Shown: one piece after another, positions 13,301-28,300 of the stretch
Position numbering within the stretch: the stretch's first letter is position 1
Layout: each line of letters begins with the position of its first letter
From: Ochotona curzoniae
Lineage: Eukaryota > Chordata > Mammalia > Lagomorpha > Ochotonidae
NCBI RefSeq assembly: GCF_017591425.1
Contig: NW_024466004.1
Coordinates: 35,900,501-35,964,500, forward strand
DNA: 64,000 nucleotides
Direction of reading: 5' to 3'
Program-made: the position numbers and the translations under genes
The notes under the pieces: model-generated
Seen by the model: the letters and a program-made list of their open reading frames with translations, nothing else
Told to the model about the DNA's origin: nothing
Database searches by the model: none

Positions 13301-16300
13301 AGTATGTAGCTGAAACAAGACTAATTGAATAAGCTTTTTCTATTCTTTTTTTTTTTTTTAATTGTTACTGGGAAGTCAGATTTACAGAGAAAAGGAAAAA
13401 CAGAAAAAAATACCTTCCATCCACTTCACTGCCCAAGTGGCCAAAATGGTCGGAGCAGAGGTGATCTAAAGTTAGGAGACAGGAGCCTGCTTTGGGTCTC
13501 TCACGTGGATACAGAGTCCCAAGGCTTTGGCCATCCTTGACTGCTCTCACATGCCACAAACAAGAAGCTGGAAGGGAAGCAGAGCAGCTGGGATAGGAAC
13601 CGCTGCTCATATGGCATCCCACAGCACATGCAAGGCAAGGACTTTAGTCATTAGGCTATTGTGCCAGGCCTACCTTTTTCTACTCTTAAATATTTGTTTT
13701 AGCAGTAATATGTGCTTATGAAATTTTGGAAAGACTGTATTCTTTTTAAAGGGATAAAAAAAATTTCCTCCTCTTTTTATTGTGTCTCCTAAGATGAAGA
13801 TTAGTAAATCTGTGATTAGAATTTACCCAAAAATGTAATTACCTTAAAATATTTAAATATAAGAAACAAAACTTCTAATAATGTTATTTGTAACAAGAGT
13901 AGAGTGTTACAATTATAGTAGTAGGTGTTGTTTATTTAATTATTGATGCTCGTTTTTAGGTCACTGTTCATCATGTTAGATAGCCTTACCAGTCTTGATG
14001 GGTCTACCAGCTCTGTGGGACAAGCCTGGCTAAATCAAGTCCTACAAAGACATGATATTGCCAGAGTTTTGGAACCATTGCTGTTGCTCCTGCTTCATCC
14101 GAAAACCCAGAGGGTTTCAGTGCAACGTGTACAAGCAGAACGTTACTGGAATAAGACGCCCTGTTATCCAGAAGAGAATGACAAGCATTTCATGCAAAAA
14201 TTTACCTGCAACAATGGTGAATATCACATGGAAGTAGGACACCTTTATTTAGAGCTAAAATAAAATGAGAAGTGAATACAACAGAGATTGGTGAGAGAAT
14301 TGCATGTGAGATTTTTTTCTCCGTAGACTTATTTTCTCCCTACCTCCTGGTTTAGCAGTGCCACATGAGCCCTGCCAGGAGACACTTGGATCAGTGACCA
14401 TTCTGGAACATTTTGATCTTTTTTATCACATGGCCACAGCTCTGGCACATTCTGCATTTTTAATAGAAATATGCTGAGCTTCTTTTGTATTCCTGGTCCT
14501 GCCAAGGCTTAGTAGCTACTTGACTATGAATTTGTAGTAAGCCTGTAGTATATGCTTTATATTTGATGAATCATTTCCCTCATCTATGAAATGGGAATAT
14601 CAGATGTTGTGCTTTATGACATACTTAGTGTGGAAAAAACATATAATGTGTCTTTGATTAATATTCAGTGTTCTTACACCACAAAATCCATACTTTATGC
14701 ACTGTTCCTAATGTCCTTTACACACTGATAGTGATCACATAGATTAGTTGATGATACTTTAAGGACAAGAAATCTCGTTTATAACTCTTGACCCCAGTGA
14801 GGTCAGTAATAAGTAACAGTAAGCATGCTGCTGATAGTTAGAAGATGTTGGATTTCTTAAAATCCCATGAATGGTAAACAGTGAAACTACGACCAAACCT
14901 TGTCCTAGTCAGTTTGTAATCTTAGTTGCTCTCTTTAGATTCCTACACACAGCTTGCTTTCCACGAACTTGCTGTATAATCTGCTGCTTTCCAGAACATC
15001 TTTGTATTTTACCTGCCTTAGTCTCTTCCTGCCTGCTGAATTCTCACCTCTCAGCTTATCCTTAAACCTCACCTGTGTTTTCATACTTTTGCTGAGTTTG
15101 ATAACATTTCATTAGTATTACTAATGTGATACTAAGCTTCCCACTTTTTCTAAAACAACTCTATCAACATGTTATGCTTCCAGAAAAGTACAGAATTGTA
15201 CTCCTGCACTAATCGAAACTAATACAGGAGCACTGATATCTCTTCATTCTCAACTCGCTGTTGAGAGCCAGTACTTCACACTAGATAATTAATAAACACT
15301 TGTTAACTTTTATTAAAGTTCTACATTTGACTGCGTAGAAGATTTTTACTTCAAGGGAATGCCATTGTGATACAACAGGTTAAGCCACCACTATAATGCC
15401 AGCATCTTATACGGACATCAGTTTGTGTCTAGCTGCTCTACATTCAATCCAGCTCATTGTAATGTACCTAAAAAATGTCAGAAAATGACCCAAGTCCTTG
15501 GGCCCCTGCATCCAACTGGGAGAACAGGATGAAGCTCCTGATCTTAGCTTCAGCTTGGCAATTTGGGAAATGAACTAGCAGATGAAAGAGATCTCTTTCT
15601 CTCTCGCATGCACAACGTGTTCTCATTGTCTGTGTTTCTACTCACTCTCTAACTTGGCCTTTGAAATACGAAGTTTACCAAAACTTAAATAAAAAAGACA
15701 CATTTATTTGGTACTGAAGATGTTGAAATCTGTACATACATTTTACATAATATACTCTGATCAAAGACCTTTTTTTATTGAAGACTTTGCATGTTTATGG
15801 ATTTCACCACTTTTGCACCAAAATACTTTAAATTCCATGTTCTACAAATTCTTGAAAGTTTCCTTGTACTAAACTATTTAAATCCTTATACTTTACTTTT
15901 AAAAAGCATGTATAGTTTGGGGAAAAGAACATGTATTGGTTTATGTACTGTCCTGTTTAATTAAATCATAAATCTCCTCTTGAGTTGTCATTAAAACTAA
16001 ATCTTATTTTATAACTTAAAAGGTCTAACTAATGATAAAATATGAAGCAATGTTAATGGGGGAAATATAGAAATTTAATCATTAAATGTTGTAAATGTAA
16101 TCTGTGTTGCTGAATTTCAATTATTTTAATATTTTTTACTTAACCTCTTCTGCTGTTTTCCTCATGTGCCAGTAAGCCAAGTACAACTCCTCACATCAAG
16201 AGGAAATGGAGAAAAGCCACTTACCATGGATGAAATAGAGAATTTCAGTCTCACTGTTAACCCACTGAGTGACCGACTTTCCCTGCTAAGTACCAGCAGT

Positions 16301-19300
16301 GAGACAATTCCAATGGTTGTTTCTGATTTTGATCTTCCAGACCAACAGATAGAAATACTCCAGAGTTCTGACTCTGGATGCTCACAGTCCTCTGCTGGGG
16401 ACAACCTGAGTTACGAAGTTGATCCTGAAAATCCAGAGAATGTGAATGTCCAAGAAGATTCTCTAGTGCCAAAGGCTGACTCTCCTGATGATGATGTTCA
16501 ACAGGTTGTGTTTGACCTGATATGTAAAGTTGTGAGTGGCATTGAAGCAGAATCGGCATCAGTTACATCTGAATTAGAAATTGAAGCTCTTCCCTCAAAG
16601 GACAGTGATTTAGAGCCAGAAGAGGAGGCTATTGAAAGTGAAGATCAGTCCACTCAGCAGAGTCAGAGTGCTTTGCTGAGTAATGAAAGTCCTCATTTTC
16701 TGTCCGTGTCTGCAGAAGGAAGCAAAGAGTGTGCGGTAAATGGGATTTCCAGGAATAGCTCCTCACCTTGCATTTCAGGAAGCACACAAACTCTCCAAGA
16801 TGCTGCATTTGCTTGTACGGAAACCAAGTCTAGACAGAGGAGTCACAGCAGTATTCAGTTTAGTTTCAGAGAAAAAACATCAGACAAAGTGTCAGAGAAG
16901 GAAACAATTGTTAAGGAGTCAGGTAAACAACCAGGAGCAAAACCCAAAGTAAAACTTGCCAGAAAGAAAGAGGATGATAAGAAAAAAACTTCAAATGAGA
17001 AACTGAAACAAGCCAGTGTGTTCTTTAGCGATGGTCTGGATTTAGAAAACTGGTATAGCTGTGGAGAGGGAGAAATCTCTGAAATTGAAAGTGACATGGG
17101 TTCTCCAGGATCTCGCAAATCTCCCAATTTCAACATCCATCCTCTCTATCAGCATGTGCTCCTGTACCTCCAATTGTACGATTCATCCAGGACTCTATAC
17201 GCTTTCTCTGCCATCAAAGCCATCTTGAAAACCAACCCAATTGCTTTTGTAAATGCCATTTCAACCACTAGTGTAAATAATGCGTATACTCCTCAGTTGT
17301 CCCTGCTTCAGAACCTGTTGGCCAGACACAGAATTTCTGTAATGGGCAAAGATTTTTATAGTCACATTCCAATGGACTCAAATCATAACTTCCGGAGTTC
17401 AATGTATATAGAAATTCTTATTTCCCTTTGTTTATATTACATGCGTAGTCATTACCCAACGCATGTCAAGGTCACTGCACAAGACTTAATAGGCAATCGA
17501 AACATGCAGATGATGAGCATAGAAATTTTGACTCTGCTTTTTACTGAACTAGCGAAAGTAATAGAAAGCTCAGCAAAGGGTTTCCCTAGTTTTATCTCTG
17601 ACATGTTATCAAAGTGCAAAGTTCAAAAAGTGATTCTTCATTGTTTGCTATCATCTATCTTTAGTGCACAAAAATGGCATAGTGAAAAAATGGCAGGTAA
17701 AAACATAATTGCTGTAGAAGAAGGCTTCTCAGAGGATAGCCTTATCAATTTCTCAGAGGATGAATTTGACAGTGGCAGCACACTCCAATCACAACTTCTT
17801 AGAGTACTTCAGAAGTTGATTGTTTTAGAGCATCGGGTAATGACTGTTCCTGAAGAAAATGAAACAGCTTTTGATTTTGTTGTATCTGACCTGGAACATA
17901 TAAACCCCCATCAGCCCATGACTTCTCTTCAGTATTTACATGCTCAGCCAATCACATGTCAAGGCATGTTTCTTTGTGCAGTAATACGAGCTTTGCATCA
18001 ACACTGCGCATGCAAGATGCACCCACAGTGGATTGGTTTAATCACATCTACTCTGCCTTACATGGGAAAAGTTTTACAGAGAGTGGTTGTTTCTGTAACA
18101 CTTCAACTGTGCAGAAATTTGGATAATCTAGTTCAGCAGTACAAATACGAAACGGGATTATCCGACAGTAGGTAAGTTAACTTTACCTCTTTAATATTTG
18201 TTATTTTTATTGGGAAGATTCACAGAGAAAAAGCTCTTCTGTCCATTGGCTCACTCCCCAAGTTGCCACAACGGTCGTAACTGAGCCAGTTCGAAGCCAG
18301 GAACCTCTTCCAGGTCTCCCATACGGGTGCAGGGTCCCAAGGCTTTGAGCTATCCTCCGTTTTCCTAGGCCACAAGCAGAGAGCTAGGCGGGATGTGGAG
18401 TTGCTGCAATTAAAACCAGTGCCCATATGGGATCCCAGAGCATGCAAGGCAGGAACAGGCACTAAGCTCTGGCTCCAGGCCCCCTTACCTCTGTTTTTAA
18501 CATTTTCACACCTGATATACCCAAAAGTTGCAATTTGAGTGAATTAGTGCTCTTAAAAACCCTGGAATGTGAAATGAAGGAATATTGAAGCTGTTCCTTT
18601 CATTTTCTCCACAAGGGCTGGAATTAATGTTGATAGTAAACTTGACTGATCTGAAAAAAGTCATAGGATACTTAGCAAAGGATTTTTTCTAATATTTTAT
18701 CAAAGTACAAATTTCAGACTGAAATTTATGAATGGTTCTCATATTTTATTTCATGTTTTAGATTTCTTTGGTGGCAAATTATGTGTCTCCAGGCTATGTG
18801 CTATTTTTCCTGGAAAAATTAGCCAAAGATGTGATAGTTACTACCTGTAATGTAAACAAGTCACCTATATTGTTCAATAATAATAAGCCTACCATTCCCC
18901 AGGAATAGGGATCCTTTAGCTAAATTTGCCCATCTTATGTATAATTCTTTGGCAAAAATAAATCTAATAATTTAGACAACTCATTTATAGATTAGAAAAA
19001 GTTGTTTATCCTGTTACTCATTTTATTAATGTAATATTTATTGAGCATCTATTGTGTGCCTGCTAGGTACTGGATATATAGTATTGATAAAATATGAATA
19101 CTATTTTTACAGAATATTTATCCAATGCATGCATTTTTATTTCAGGCCTCTGTGGATGGCATCAATTATTCCACCAGATTTGATTCTTACTGTTCTAGAA
19201 GGGATCACAGCCATTATCCATTACTGTTTGTTGAATCCAACTACACAATACCACCAAGTAAGACTGTGTAGATATTTGACTTCTGTGGAAACTTCTGTTT

Positions 19301-22300
19301 GTAACAATACCATTTGTAGCACTCATTATCTTTCCTGCTCCCCATTTTAATAGCTGTTGGTCAGTGTAGATCAGAAGCACCTATTTGAAGCACGCAGTGG
19401 AATCCTTTCCATCCTTCACATGATCATGTCCTCCGTGACGTTGCTGTGGAGCATACTGCATCAGGCCGATGCGTCGGAGAAGATGGCTGTTGCCGCCTCT
19501 GCATCTGTTACCACTATTAACCTTGGAGCCACAAAGGTTGGACAATTCCTGTTTAATCTGTGGCACTCGGGGGTATTTTAGGGCTTAGCTGATCATCTTT
19601 TTCAGAATATATGATTAATTTGGTAGTCTTTATTCTGCGTTGGTGAAAGTAATTCATTATTAAATTATTTTAACGATTTTGTTGAAAAACAAATTCCAGC
19701 TTTTTTTAGTAAAGTAGTAGATCTATAAGCTGTCACATTCCAATTTTCAAACGTGCCTCTCACCTCAGAAAGATTCCTCAGACCTGTTTTCACTCACTGC
19801 TGTTTCTATCCCTAACACAAATCAATTGCTAATCTGTTTTCTCTCCAGAGTTGCTTTTTCTGGTTAAATAATATAAATAGAATAATGCCATAATCCACCT
19901 TAGTGTGTACCTTCTTTTCATGTGACTTACATTTTTAGGGTTCATTCTGCATGCTTTAACTTGTTCTTTTTTCAAGAGATTTTAATTTTCTATTTGTAAT
20001 ATCTAAAGTCTTACTAAAAACAATTTACAATTACACAAATATTTAAATGTTGCAGTTTTTGACCTAGCAATGTCTTTAGGAATAAGCCTTAAGGTAATCA
20101 TAGATAGGCAAAGATTTTTATTACAAATAAATGCCAACTTTAATACAAGGTTTTTATTACATCAAATGAAAGATGCTAAGCAATAAGTAAGAAAGTGGTT
20201 AAATAATTCTTTCAGTGTTGATGTATAGCTAATGGTTATTCACATCTTTGAAGAAGCCTGCCACATGGAAACATGCTTATAAATTCAGTGAAAAAGAGAT
20301 GTTATATGATTGAAAAATGTTTTCAGTTATGAAAAAATAATTTTATCTGCTGAAAAAGGAATAATAAACAGTAACAGTGACTATCATGATAAGCTTAATG
20401 ATCAGTCAAAAATTTTTTCTTGTTGGTATTCAGTTTTTCCTTATATTTTCAACATTACATGCATGATTAAAAAATCATGTTAGACTTACAGCCTTCAATA
20501 ACCTAATCTTATTCCTATATCTGATTGCCTGTCTCTGGGATTCACTCCTGTGTAATTAAGGGAAGTGGTCCACTTGGACCATTTCTCCTACGTACTGAGA
20601 TTTGTTTGAAACTCTGTAATGTTTCGTTTTATTTAAATGTAAATTGGAAGGGGTTTTTAATCTCTACCGATTTTTAATTAATATATCAAATAATCAGTTG
20701 GATTTCATACGTTTTTGTCATAAAGAGTTGATTTGCATTTAAGTGATTAGAAGTTTTTATAGTTTCTTTGCTTTGTAGAATTTAGTATACACATTGTAGT
20801 TCCAATACTATTAAAGATTGTTGTTTTTTTAAAGTAATGGAAAGTAGAAATATTGAACAACTATGCAGAAAAAAGTGCATCCTAGTTATTAATGTCTTCC
20901 TATGTTTTAATTGTACCTGTCATTTGCTTCAATTGTTTCAGAACTTGAGACAGCAGATCCTTAAATTATTGGGCCCCATTTCAATGAACCATGGTGTACA
21001 CTTTATGGCTGCTGTTGCATTTGTGTGGAATGAAAGAAGACACAACAAAACTGCTATTCGGACCAAGGTATATATTAGCCATTTGTGTTTTCTTCTGATT
21101 GTTACACACTAATTTTCAACTCTCATGGGTTTCAGTCGTGCTGAGGTAGATTGGAAGATAAAGAGCAAAATTGTGTCTCACTCAAAATTGTAAGACTTTC
21201 TGACAGAAACGCTAGAGCTTTTGATGAAACAGAGTTCTTAGGTCATAATTCTGGATCTAACCCATTTCACAAGGCATTTACAACTGTATAATGCCTTAAA
21301 AAAAAAAAAAAAACTACCATGGGCTCAGCATGGTGGCCTAGTAGCTAAAGTCCTCACTTTGAATGCACTGGGATCGCATATGTGTGCCAGTTCTAATCCC
21401 AGCAGCCCCACTTCCCCTCCCAGCTCCCTGCTTGTGGCCTGGGAAAGCAGTTGAGCATGGCCCAAAGCTTTGGGACCCTGCATCAACATGGGAGACATGA
21501 AGGAGGTTCTAGCCTCCTGGCTCCAGATCGCCACAGCTCTGGCCATTGAGGTCACTTGGAGAGTGAATCATCGGAAGGATGATCTTCTTCTCTGTGTCTC
21601 CTGCTCTGTATATCTGACTTTCCAATAAAAATAAATCTTAAAAAAAAAAAACCAATAAAGTCACCATCTCTAAAGGCTTCAAATGTGTAGCTCCACATAG
21701 GAGTAATAAACCAAGGGTGAAGATGTTGGAGATCCAACAAATTGAGATTCCAACACAGAAAAAGAGTAAAGGTAATCTCTGGTGTGGTAGTAACAGGAGA
21801 GTTGTCAGTGTGGCATGAGTAACCAGCCTGAGAGTCCCAGTTCATGGTAGAACAGAAAGATGTCTGACAGAATTGCTGACAAGTAATTTTAAGATGACAA
21901 GCACAAGGTTAATTATGTGAAGGATTTGACTATATATAATTAGAGGGGATTTACGGTGTAAGGGCACTTAGGGATGATGCTAATAAAAAGAAAATACAGC
22001 AAACTGAAACAATTTTAACTCTAGCCGAAACAGAAATTTGTGTAAGAAAAGAAGTGGATTAGCTAGCATTGTATTTAGAACAGCTTAATCTGATGCTTGC
22101 TATGCTGGCTTCCCATGATGACGTACCAGTTTGAATCTAGGCTGTTCTTTTTTCAATCCAGCTCCTTGCTAATGCTCCTTGAAAAGCAATAGAAGATGGC
22201 CCATGTTCTTGAGGCCCGGCTACTAACCTGAGGTTCCTGGCTTGAGCCTTGACTTGTCACAACCATTTGGGCCATTTAGGGAGTTAACTGACAGGTGGAC

Positions 22301-25300
22301 AATATCTCTCTGTACTTCCATGTCTCTTTTTGTCACTCTTTCAAATAAAGTCTTTTAAAAAGATATTGAAATAGCACAGTATATAACAGTCATTTGAATA
22401 TGAGGTGCTAATTTATATAAAATTGTAATACAACTGTGACTGCAGGAAACAGAGAACAAGTATAAGATGGCTAAATCTTTTTAAGTTGGAAAGCAATAGG
22501 TAACATTTACAATTGTGGAATTGGGGGTCAGCATTGTGGTGTGACAAGAACTGCTACCTGTATCACCACTGTTCTTTGTGAGTGTTGATTTAAGACTAAC
22601 CTGATGCACTTCCCTCACAGCTGCTCACGGTTACTCCTAGAGCAGCATGCAAGATGGCATAATTACTTGGGCCCCTGCCCGTACCTGGGATACCAGGGAA
22701 AGCTTTATATTCCGTGCTTCAGCCTGGTTCAGCCCTGACCACTGTGGCCATTTGGAAAGAGAGTCAGCAGAGGAAGACAATCTTCCTTTGTCTCTCCCTC
22801 TCTGTGAAAAACTCTACTTTTTAAATAAATAAATCCTTCTTTAAAAAATTGAAGATTTGCCAAAGAAAAAAAATATTTACAAGTAATAAAAAGAAATAAA
22901 AGTGTTGACTATGACTGTTTCTGATCAAAGGAGATATACTACTATTTTTTTTGTTGTAATTTTGTCCTTTTTGCTTTTTAGAAATGTTGCATGTAAAATT
23001 GATTTTAAAAAATGTCAATTTTACCTAGTATAAGGACTTTAAGAATGAGTCTTAAAATAGTATCTTAGGGGATACTGTGGTTGTATATTATGCCAATCTA
23101 ACACCTGCAGTACTAGTGTGCTCATGTCCTGGCTGCTCTACTTCTCATCCAGCTCCCTGTTAATGGTCTGGGAAAACAGCAGAGAATGGCCCAAATCCTT
23201 GGGCCCCTGTACCCATGTGAGAGACCTGAAGGGCTGCTGGCTCTCAGTTTTGCACCAGCAAGCTCTGGCCATTGCAGCCATTTGAGGAGTGAATCAGCAC
23301 ATGAAAGATTTCATTGTCCCCCTCTCTCTGTCCTTTGTAACACTTTCAGGTAAAATAAATATTTTCAAAAGTATCTTAATTCTGTGATTTCCCTTAAAAG
23401 ACTTAACATACACACATATGTACATAAGTAAAATAATATGTATCACCCAGGTGATTCCTGCAGCCAGTGAGGAACAGCTCTTATTGGTCGAACTAGTTCG
23501 TTCCATCAGTGTCATGCGAGCAGATACTGTTATCCAGACTGTGAAGGAAGTTTTAAAGCAGCCTCCAGCCATAGTCAAGGACAAGGTAAGAAAAACATTT
23601 TCATTTTCTTTTATTTATAGGTCAGTTTCAGAAGTGATGCTGATCAATAAGACATTTTCCTGTAAGGTAGTGTCCTTGTAACTATAGTGCAGATTGCAGC
23701 AGGGACTGCAAGCGGTCCTCACATTGCTTTAAGAAAATGGTTACAGGTATCTCCATCAACCCGGGGCATGCTGTTTTTTTCTGTAAGGAGTGAGGAACAG
23801 TCTGTTACTCTTTTTTTGTTCTAAGATACTTCAAAGGCAGTCAGAATCTCTAACCAAATAGAAACATTTACTCCTCATTTAAAGATAAAACAAAGAAACC
23901 GTGGTTCACTGTTTACTCAGTTGTTGCCAGTTTTCAAAGCTTCTGTATTTTCGTTTCCTGAATGACACTTTCAGTTCTTTAAACTTCTTGTTTTGCCACA
24001 ATGGTGATTACTGTGAATGTCATTTTTCCCTATGTCCAATACTATGCTTTATAAGGGCTGCAGATTATGAGCACCATAGCTTCTTCATTCACATTGTTTT
24101 GATCTAATTAGGCAAATAAAATTCTACCAGTTAGTGAAATTATTTACCTATGTTTCTGCAACAGTCCCAAGAGGCCAAGTTGTCTTACAATGTATTTACC
24201 AACTGCAAGCCTGAAGACTTCAGCTACTGAACATGCTGGAATTCTTTTTTATCTTTCCTTAAACTGACAAAGGAAATAAGCTGTTTGTCCTGGTGAATAG
24301 CTTTTATTACCTTATTACCTTATTAATACTTTGCAGACTACAGATTTTGCTGAAACGAAAGTTCTTATTCCCATTAAAATGCTCATGAAAGCTCAGTTGG
24401 CATGGTGCCTTGAGTATCCATTTTTGCCACAAATTAGGCGATGAATGAGGTTTCAGGAAACAGGTTACACCCCAACATAGTCTGATAACTTGGACTTAAG
24501 TTCTAGCTCTGTTCGACACTTGATTTTTATTTTGTGTAGTAAATAGGAATAGCAGTTTCAGAAATTAGTGTCAGTGGACATCAGGATGATTCGTTTACTA
24601 ACTTGCACAGTATGAGCACTTTCTATTATTTACAAAGTTTTATGCTTTATGTAATAGCCACATTTTAAACTATCAAGAATTGATCTAAATCTGAACGAAC
24701 TGTACTAATTTAAACAGACTCATGTACACATTTAATAAAAATGAACTTGATTCTGGTAGCATCAAGCATTTAAGAGACTTTGAAGTAGCCAATTAAAGAG
24801 TAAATGCATCATTTAGCATTGATATGTTGGGGGAAAATTAAGAACTTTCTGTTACTTCCATCTGTTTTCAGGTTTTAGATAACCTTGTGCAAGTTTTCCC
24901 TATTAAGAAGAAGAGGCAGATGCGTGTTTTGTTTTGTTTTGATTTCAAATGACAAAATAGTATTTCATTTGGTATTTTTTTTAAGTTCCTTACTAAAAAT
25001 ATAGGATAGTTGCAGCAATGAAAAAGCAAAGGCAGCTTTTTTCCTTCACTATAAAATTGATTTCTTTTGTTTATAGAAACATCTTTCTTTGGAAGTCTGC
25101 ATGCTTCAGTTTTTCTATGCTTATATTCAAAGGTAAGATTATTGATGTGGATCTCTCCTTACTGCATTAGAAATGTGTAAAAGTTAGGAAATACAGGAAC
25201 AAAGGCAACTGAATCCTTTCAGAAAGTTAACACAATTCTTCCTAAAACTAAAATCCTAGAAACGGAAAAACATTGTTTTCTAGCAATGTTAATACAAGTG

Positions 25301-28300
25301 AGGAGTCTATTAATGACTAAGTCTTACAAATCACACACCTTCCCAAAAACCCAACACTACTGAAGACACATGGGTGTCAAAACACTGAGTTATAAGAAGT
25401 CATATACTTAAATATAAATGATAAGTACCTAATCTTAAAAATGTTTAATGTCACTGAACCCTTTACTGAAGATTAGGCACTCCAGTGTTTCTTCTTAAAA
25501 AAAAATAGTATGAAATGTTTGATATTCTGTTTCATGTTTATCTGACTGCTAGTGAATTTGAGTTTTGATAAACTTCTTGAAAACCTGAATCTTTATCCTC
25601 CATTGCATGGATAATTCCCATTTTAATGAACAAATGTGGCATCTGTTAGTGATTTATGACACACTCATAAAGTTACTTAATGTATTAGTTTTTGCTTAGA
25701 GTACAAGTTGCCTGAAACTTTAGTTTAGATACAGAAAAGTGTTAAGATTGAAATAATGTAAGCTTAATTTCTTTTTAAGTAAAAGACTGATGTTTAGGAG
25801 ATAGATTGACAGCCCTTCCTCTGAGACAGAGACTTATAGGTGAAGAAAAAATAACCAATATAAGAAGGAAATAGACCAGGGTAGGGAGTAGCCAACTATG
25901 TCAGCAGTTAATCTGAGAATAATTTTATTTCTCTTCTACTTTTGAGAATTCTTGTGATAAATGGATTTTCTTTAGAAAAATTGCTGGGCTATGAAATTAC
26001 ACTTGAATATTTTAAGTGTGTTTGGTATCCTTCTTGCATAGTAGTAGAAAATGTAAAGCTGTTAATATTTTCTATCTTAGCCTATAAATATTTGGGAATA
26101 TTTCGGGGAAACTAATAGAAATATGTGTCCAAGACTTGGAAAATATAAAGCAAGTTAAAGTTTACTGTGACTTTTACATTTACAGAGTGTATTTATTTTG
26201 CAGAATTCCAGTGCCTAATTTAGTGGATAGCTGGACATCACTGTTGATACTTCTTAAAGACTCTATACAACTGAGTCTTCCAGCTCCGGGGCAGTTTCTT
26301 ATACTTGGGTAAGCAATTTGATTTGAAAATATTATTTTGAATTAAAGGCTAGTGTTGAATGTCCTAATTGCTGAGTAAGATCTGTTTAGGGTGACCCTGT
26401 GATCTTTACTTTGCCATGGGATTCTCAAAGTACAGAACTGTCTGTGTAAAGCCAGGGAGAAAGGAAGGGGTTATAAAGGGAGGGAACAATGAGTTTTTAT
26501 ATATAAGTATAATAACTGTGCTCATTGTAAACTACTATTGCAGTAGTTACTTTTTAGTAGAACCAAAGGATCAAAAGAGTAAGGGTTGAGTTTCATGATA
26601 AAGGCAGATTTCTAAGAGGAAGGGTATTTGAGCTGATCTCCTAACATAAACAGGCTTGGACAAATAATTGACTTAATCTCTTGATTTATATTGATAACTT
26701 GTATAATTAATTTCATAACATGCATGTCACCCTTACCTTCCTCCAGGAACCATGATGTCACAGACATCATGTGTTTTCTGCTCAACATTATTCTTGGTTC
26801 GTGTTAGGCCACTAATAAATAGTTCTTCAGTCAGAAAGTGCAGGAGTAAACAGGTGGGAGAAGATGCATTGTGACAAGGTACATTGTCTTGTTCTATGGT
26901 AATGGACAAGTCTCTGCAGTGCTGAATAATAAGAGTAGGTGAAAAGGAAGATGAAAACTCAGGGGAAAGACCTTCAGTAGGCAAAATAATGGCATATTTT
27001 GTGTTAGTAGGCTAGATTAGAGAGGACCACGGCTAAGCTGCTAGTGCTATTTAAGGAGAAGATATGCCAAGTGTAACAGAATAAAGAAGAAAAAGGCTGT
27101 CTGAATAGCCGGGAAAGCACATAGCAGAAAATTGGAAAGCTGCATATCATTCAATGTTCTAGAAGCAAAGGATGGTTAACATTTTTGGAGAAGTTAAAGC
27201 GAAAAATAATATATGAGATTATGTTTGTTGAAAACTTGGAGAGGCATTGGTGATTGAAGAGAGGAATTTGGCAAGGTAGTTAGTAGGCATGCAGAATATA
27301 AATGTGAGAAGGTAAAGCTGGATTGATTTTGAAGTAGTTTGATCATGAGAAGAAATGACTAGGTAGCAGGAGGGAACATGGCTTGTAAGTTGTCATTCTT
27401 CGAAAGGAATGCCTGAAAATAACAGCAAAGACCCTGAAGTTGAATTTGGTGTGGCTCAAAATTATTTCACTTGTTGAACACAATGTTTAGCATCTTCAAT
27501 ATGAAATGTGATAATATCTACCCTATAAAAACTATAAATATTGGGTAACTTAATAGTCATTAAATTCTTATAATAGTGCTTAGATGTTAATTTTCCAAAT
27601 GAAGAATAAAAAAGATTCTAGAGAGAAGGGGACTTATTCATGGCAACAGGTTTAAGACAATTGGGAGGCAATGAGGACAGGAAATTGCTGAAAGCAAGAA
27701 AATGTGCATTAAGACTGCTAGTCAGTCTTTGAACGAGCAGTATTGAAATCACCTGAAAACTTACTAAAAATGTAGAATCTCGGGCTCAACAGAATCACAC
27801 TTTTATTAAGGTCTCCAGGTGACTTGTGCATCCAATAAAGTTTTCAAAGAACTACTGAGAATGTAAGGATAGAGTATAAACTTTTTCTCTATACTTTTAT
27901 ATTTGGTTTGGATAGTGCAATAGTGTCATTAATATGCAGCAACACTCAATATGTTACCTGAATGGATATAAAACTATCCAAATGCAGAGACCTTTGGCAA
28001 CTTATTCAACTTTTGTAGCAGGGACAGTTATTTAAGGACTTTTATCCTTATTCTTGAGAAGCTAATAGGTTCAGGTTGGCAACCAACGGTCTAGAAAATT
28101 TTGCAGTGAGAGAAAGGGAAGGAGACGATTCTTCAGTAAGGTAATCACAAGTTTGTTGGTAAATGTGGGATTCTAGTCTTTCCAGGGGGCAGAGAAGAAA
28201 TAGTGGGATAGTGGTGACAGCTTGAGGAGGATGGAGCAGCATATAGTAGCTGAAAGATACTAAACATAGGAAGCTAAAGATCCTGCGCAAGACCACTGAC

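Noticed and set aside
16166..16172. ATG upstream of the 2-kb exon as a start codon
   Set aside because: The bases ATGTGCCAG are intron just before the acceptor AG at 16171-16172; the exon is internal and entered through a split codon.
16257..16559. 100-codon - strand ORF
   Set aside because: Antisense shadow of the 2-kb DOP1A exon.
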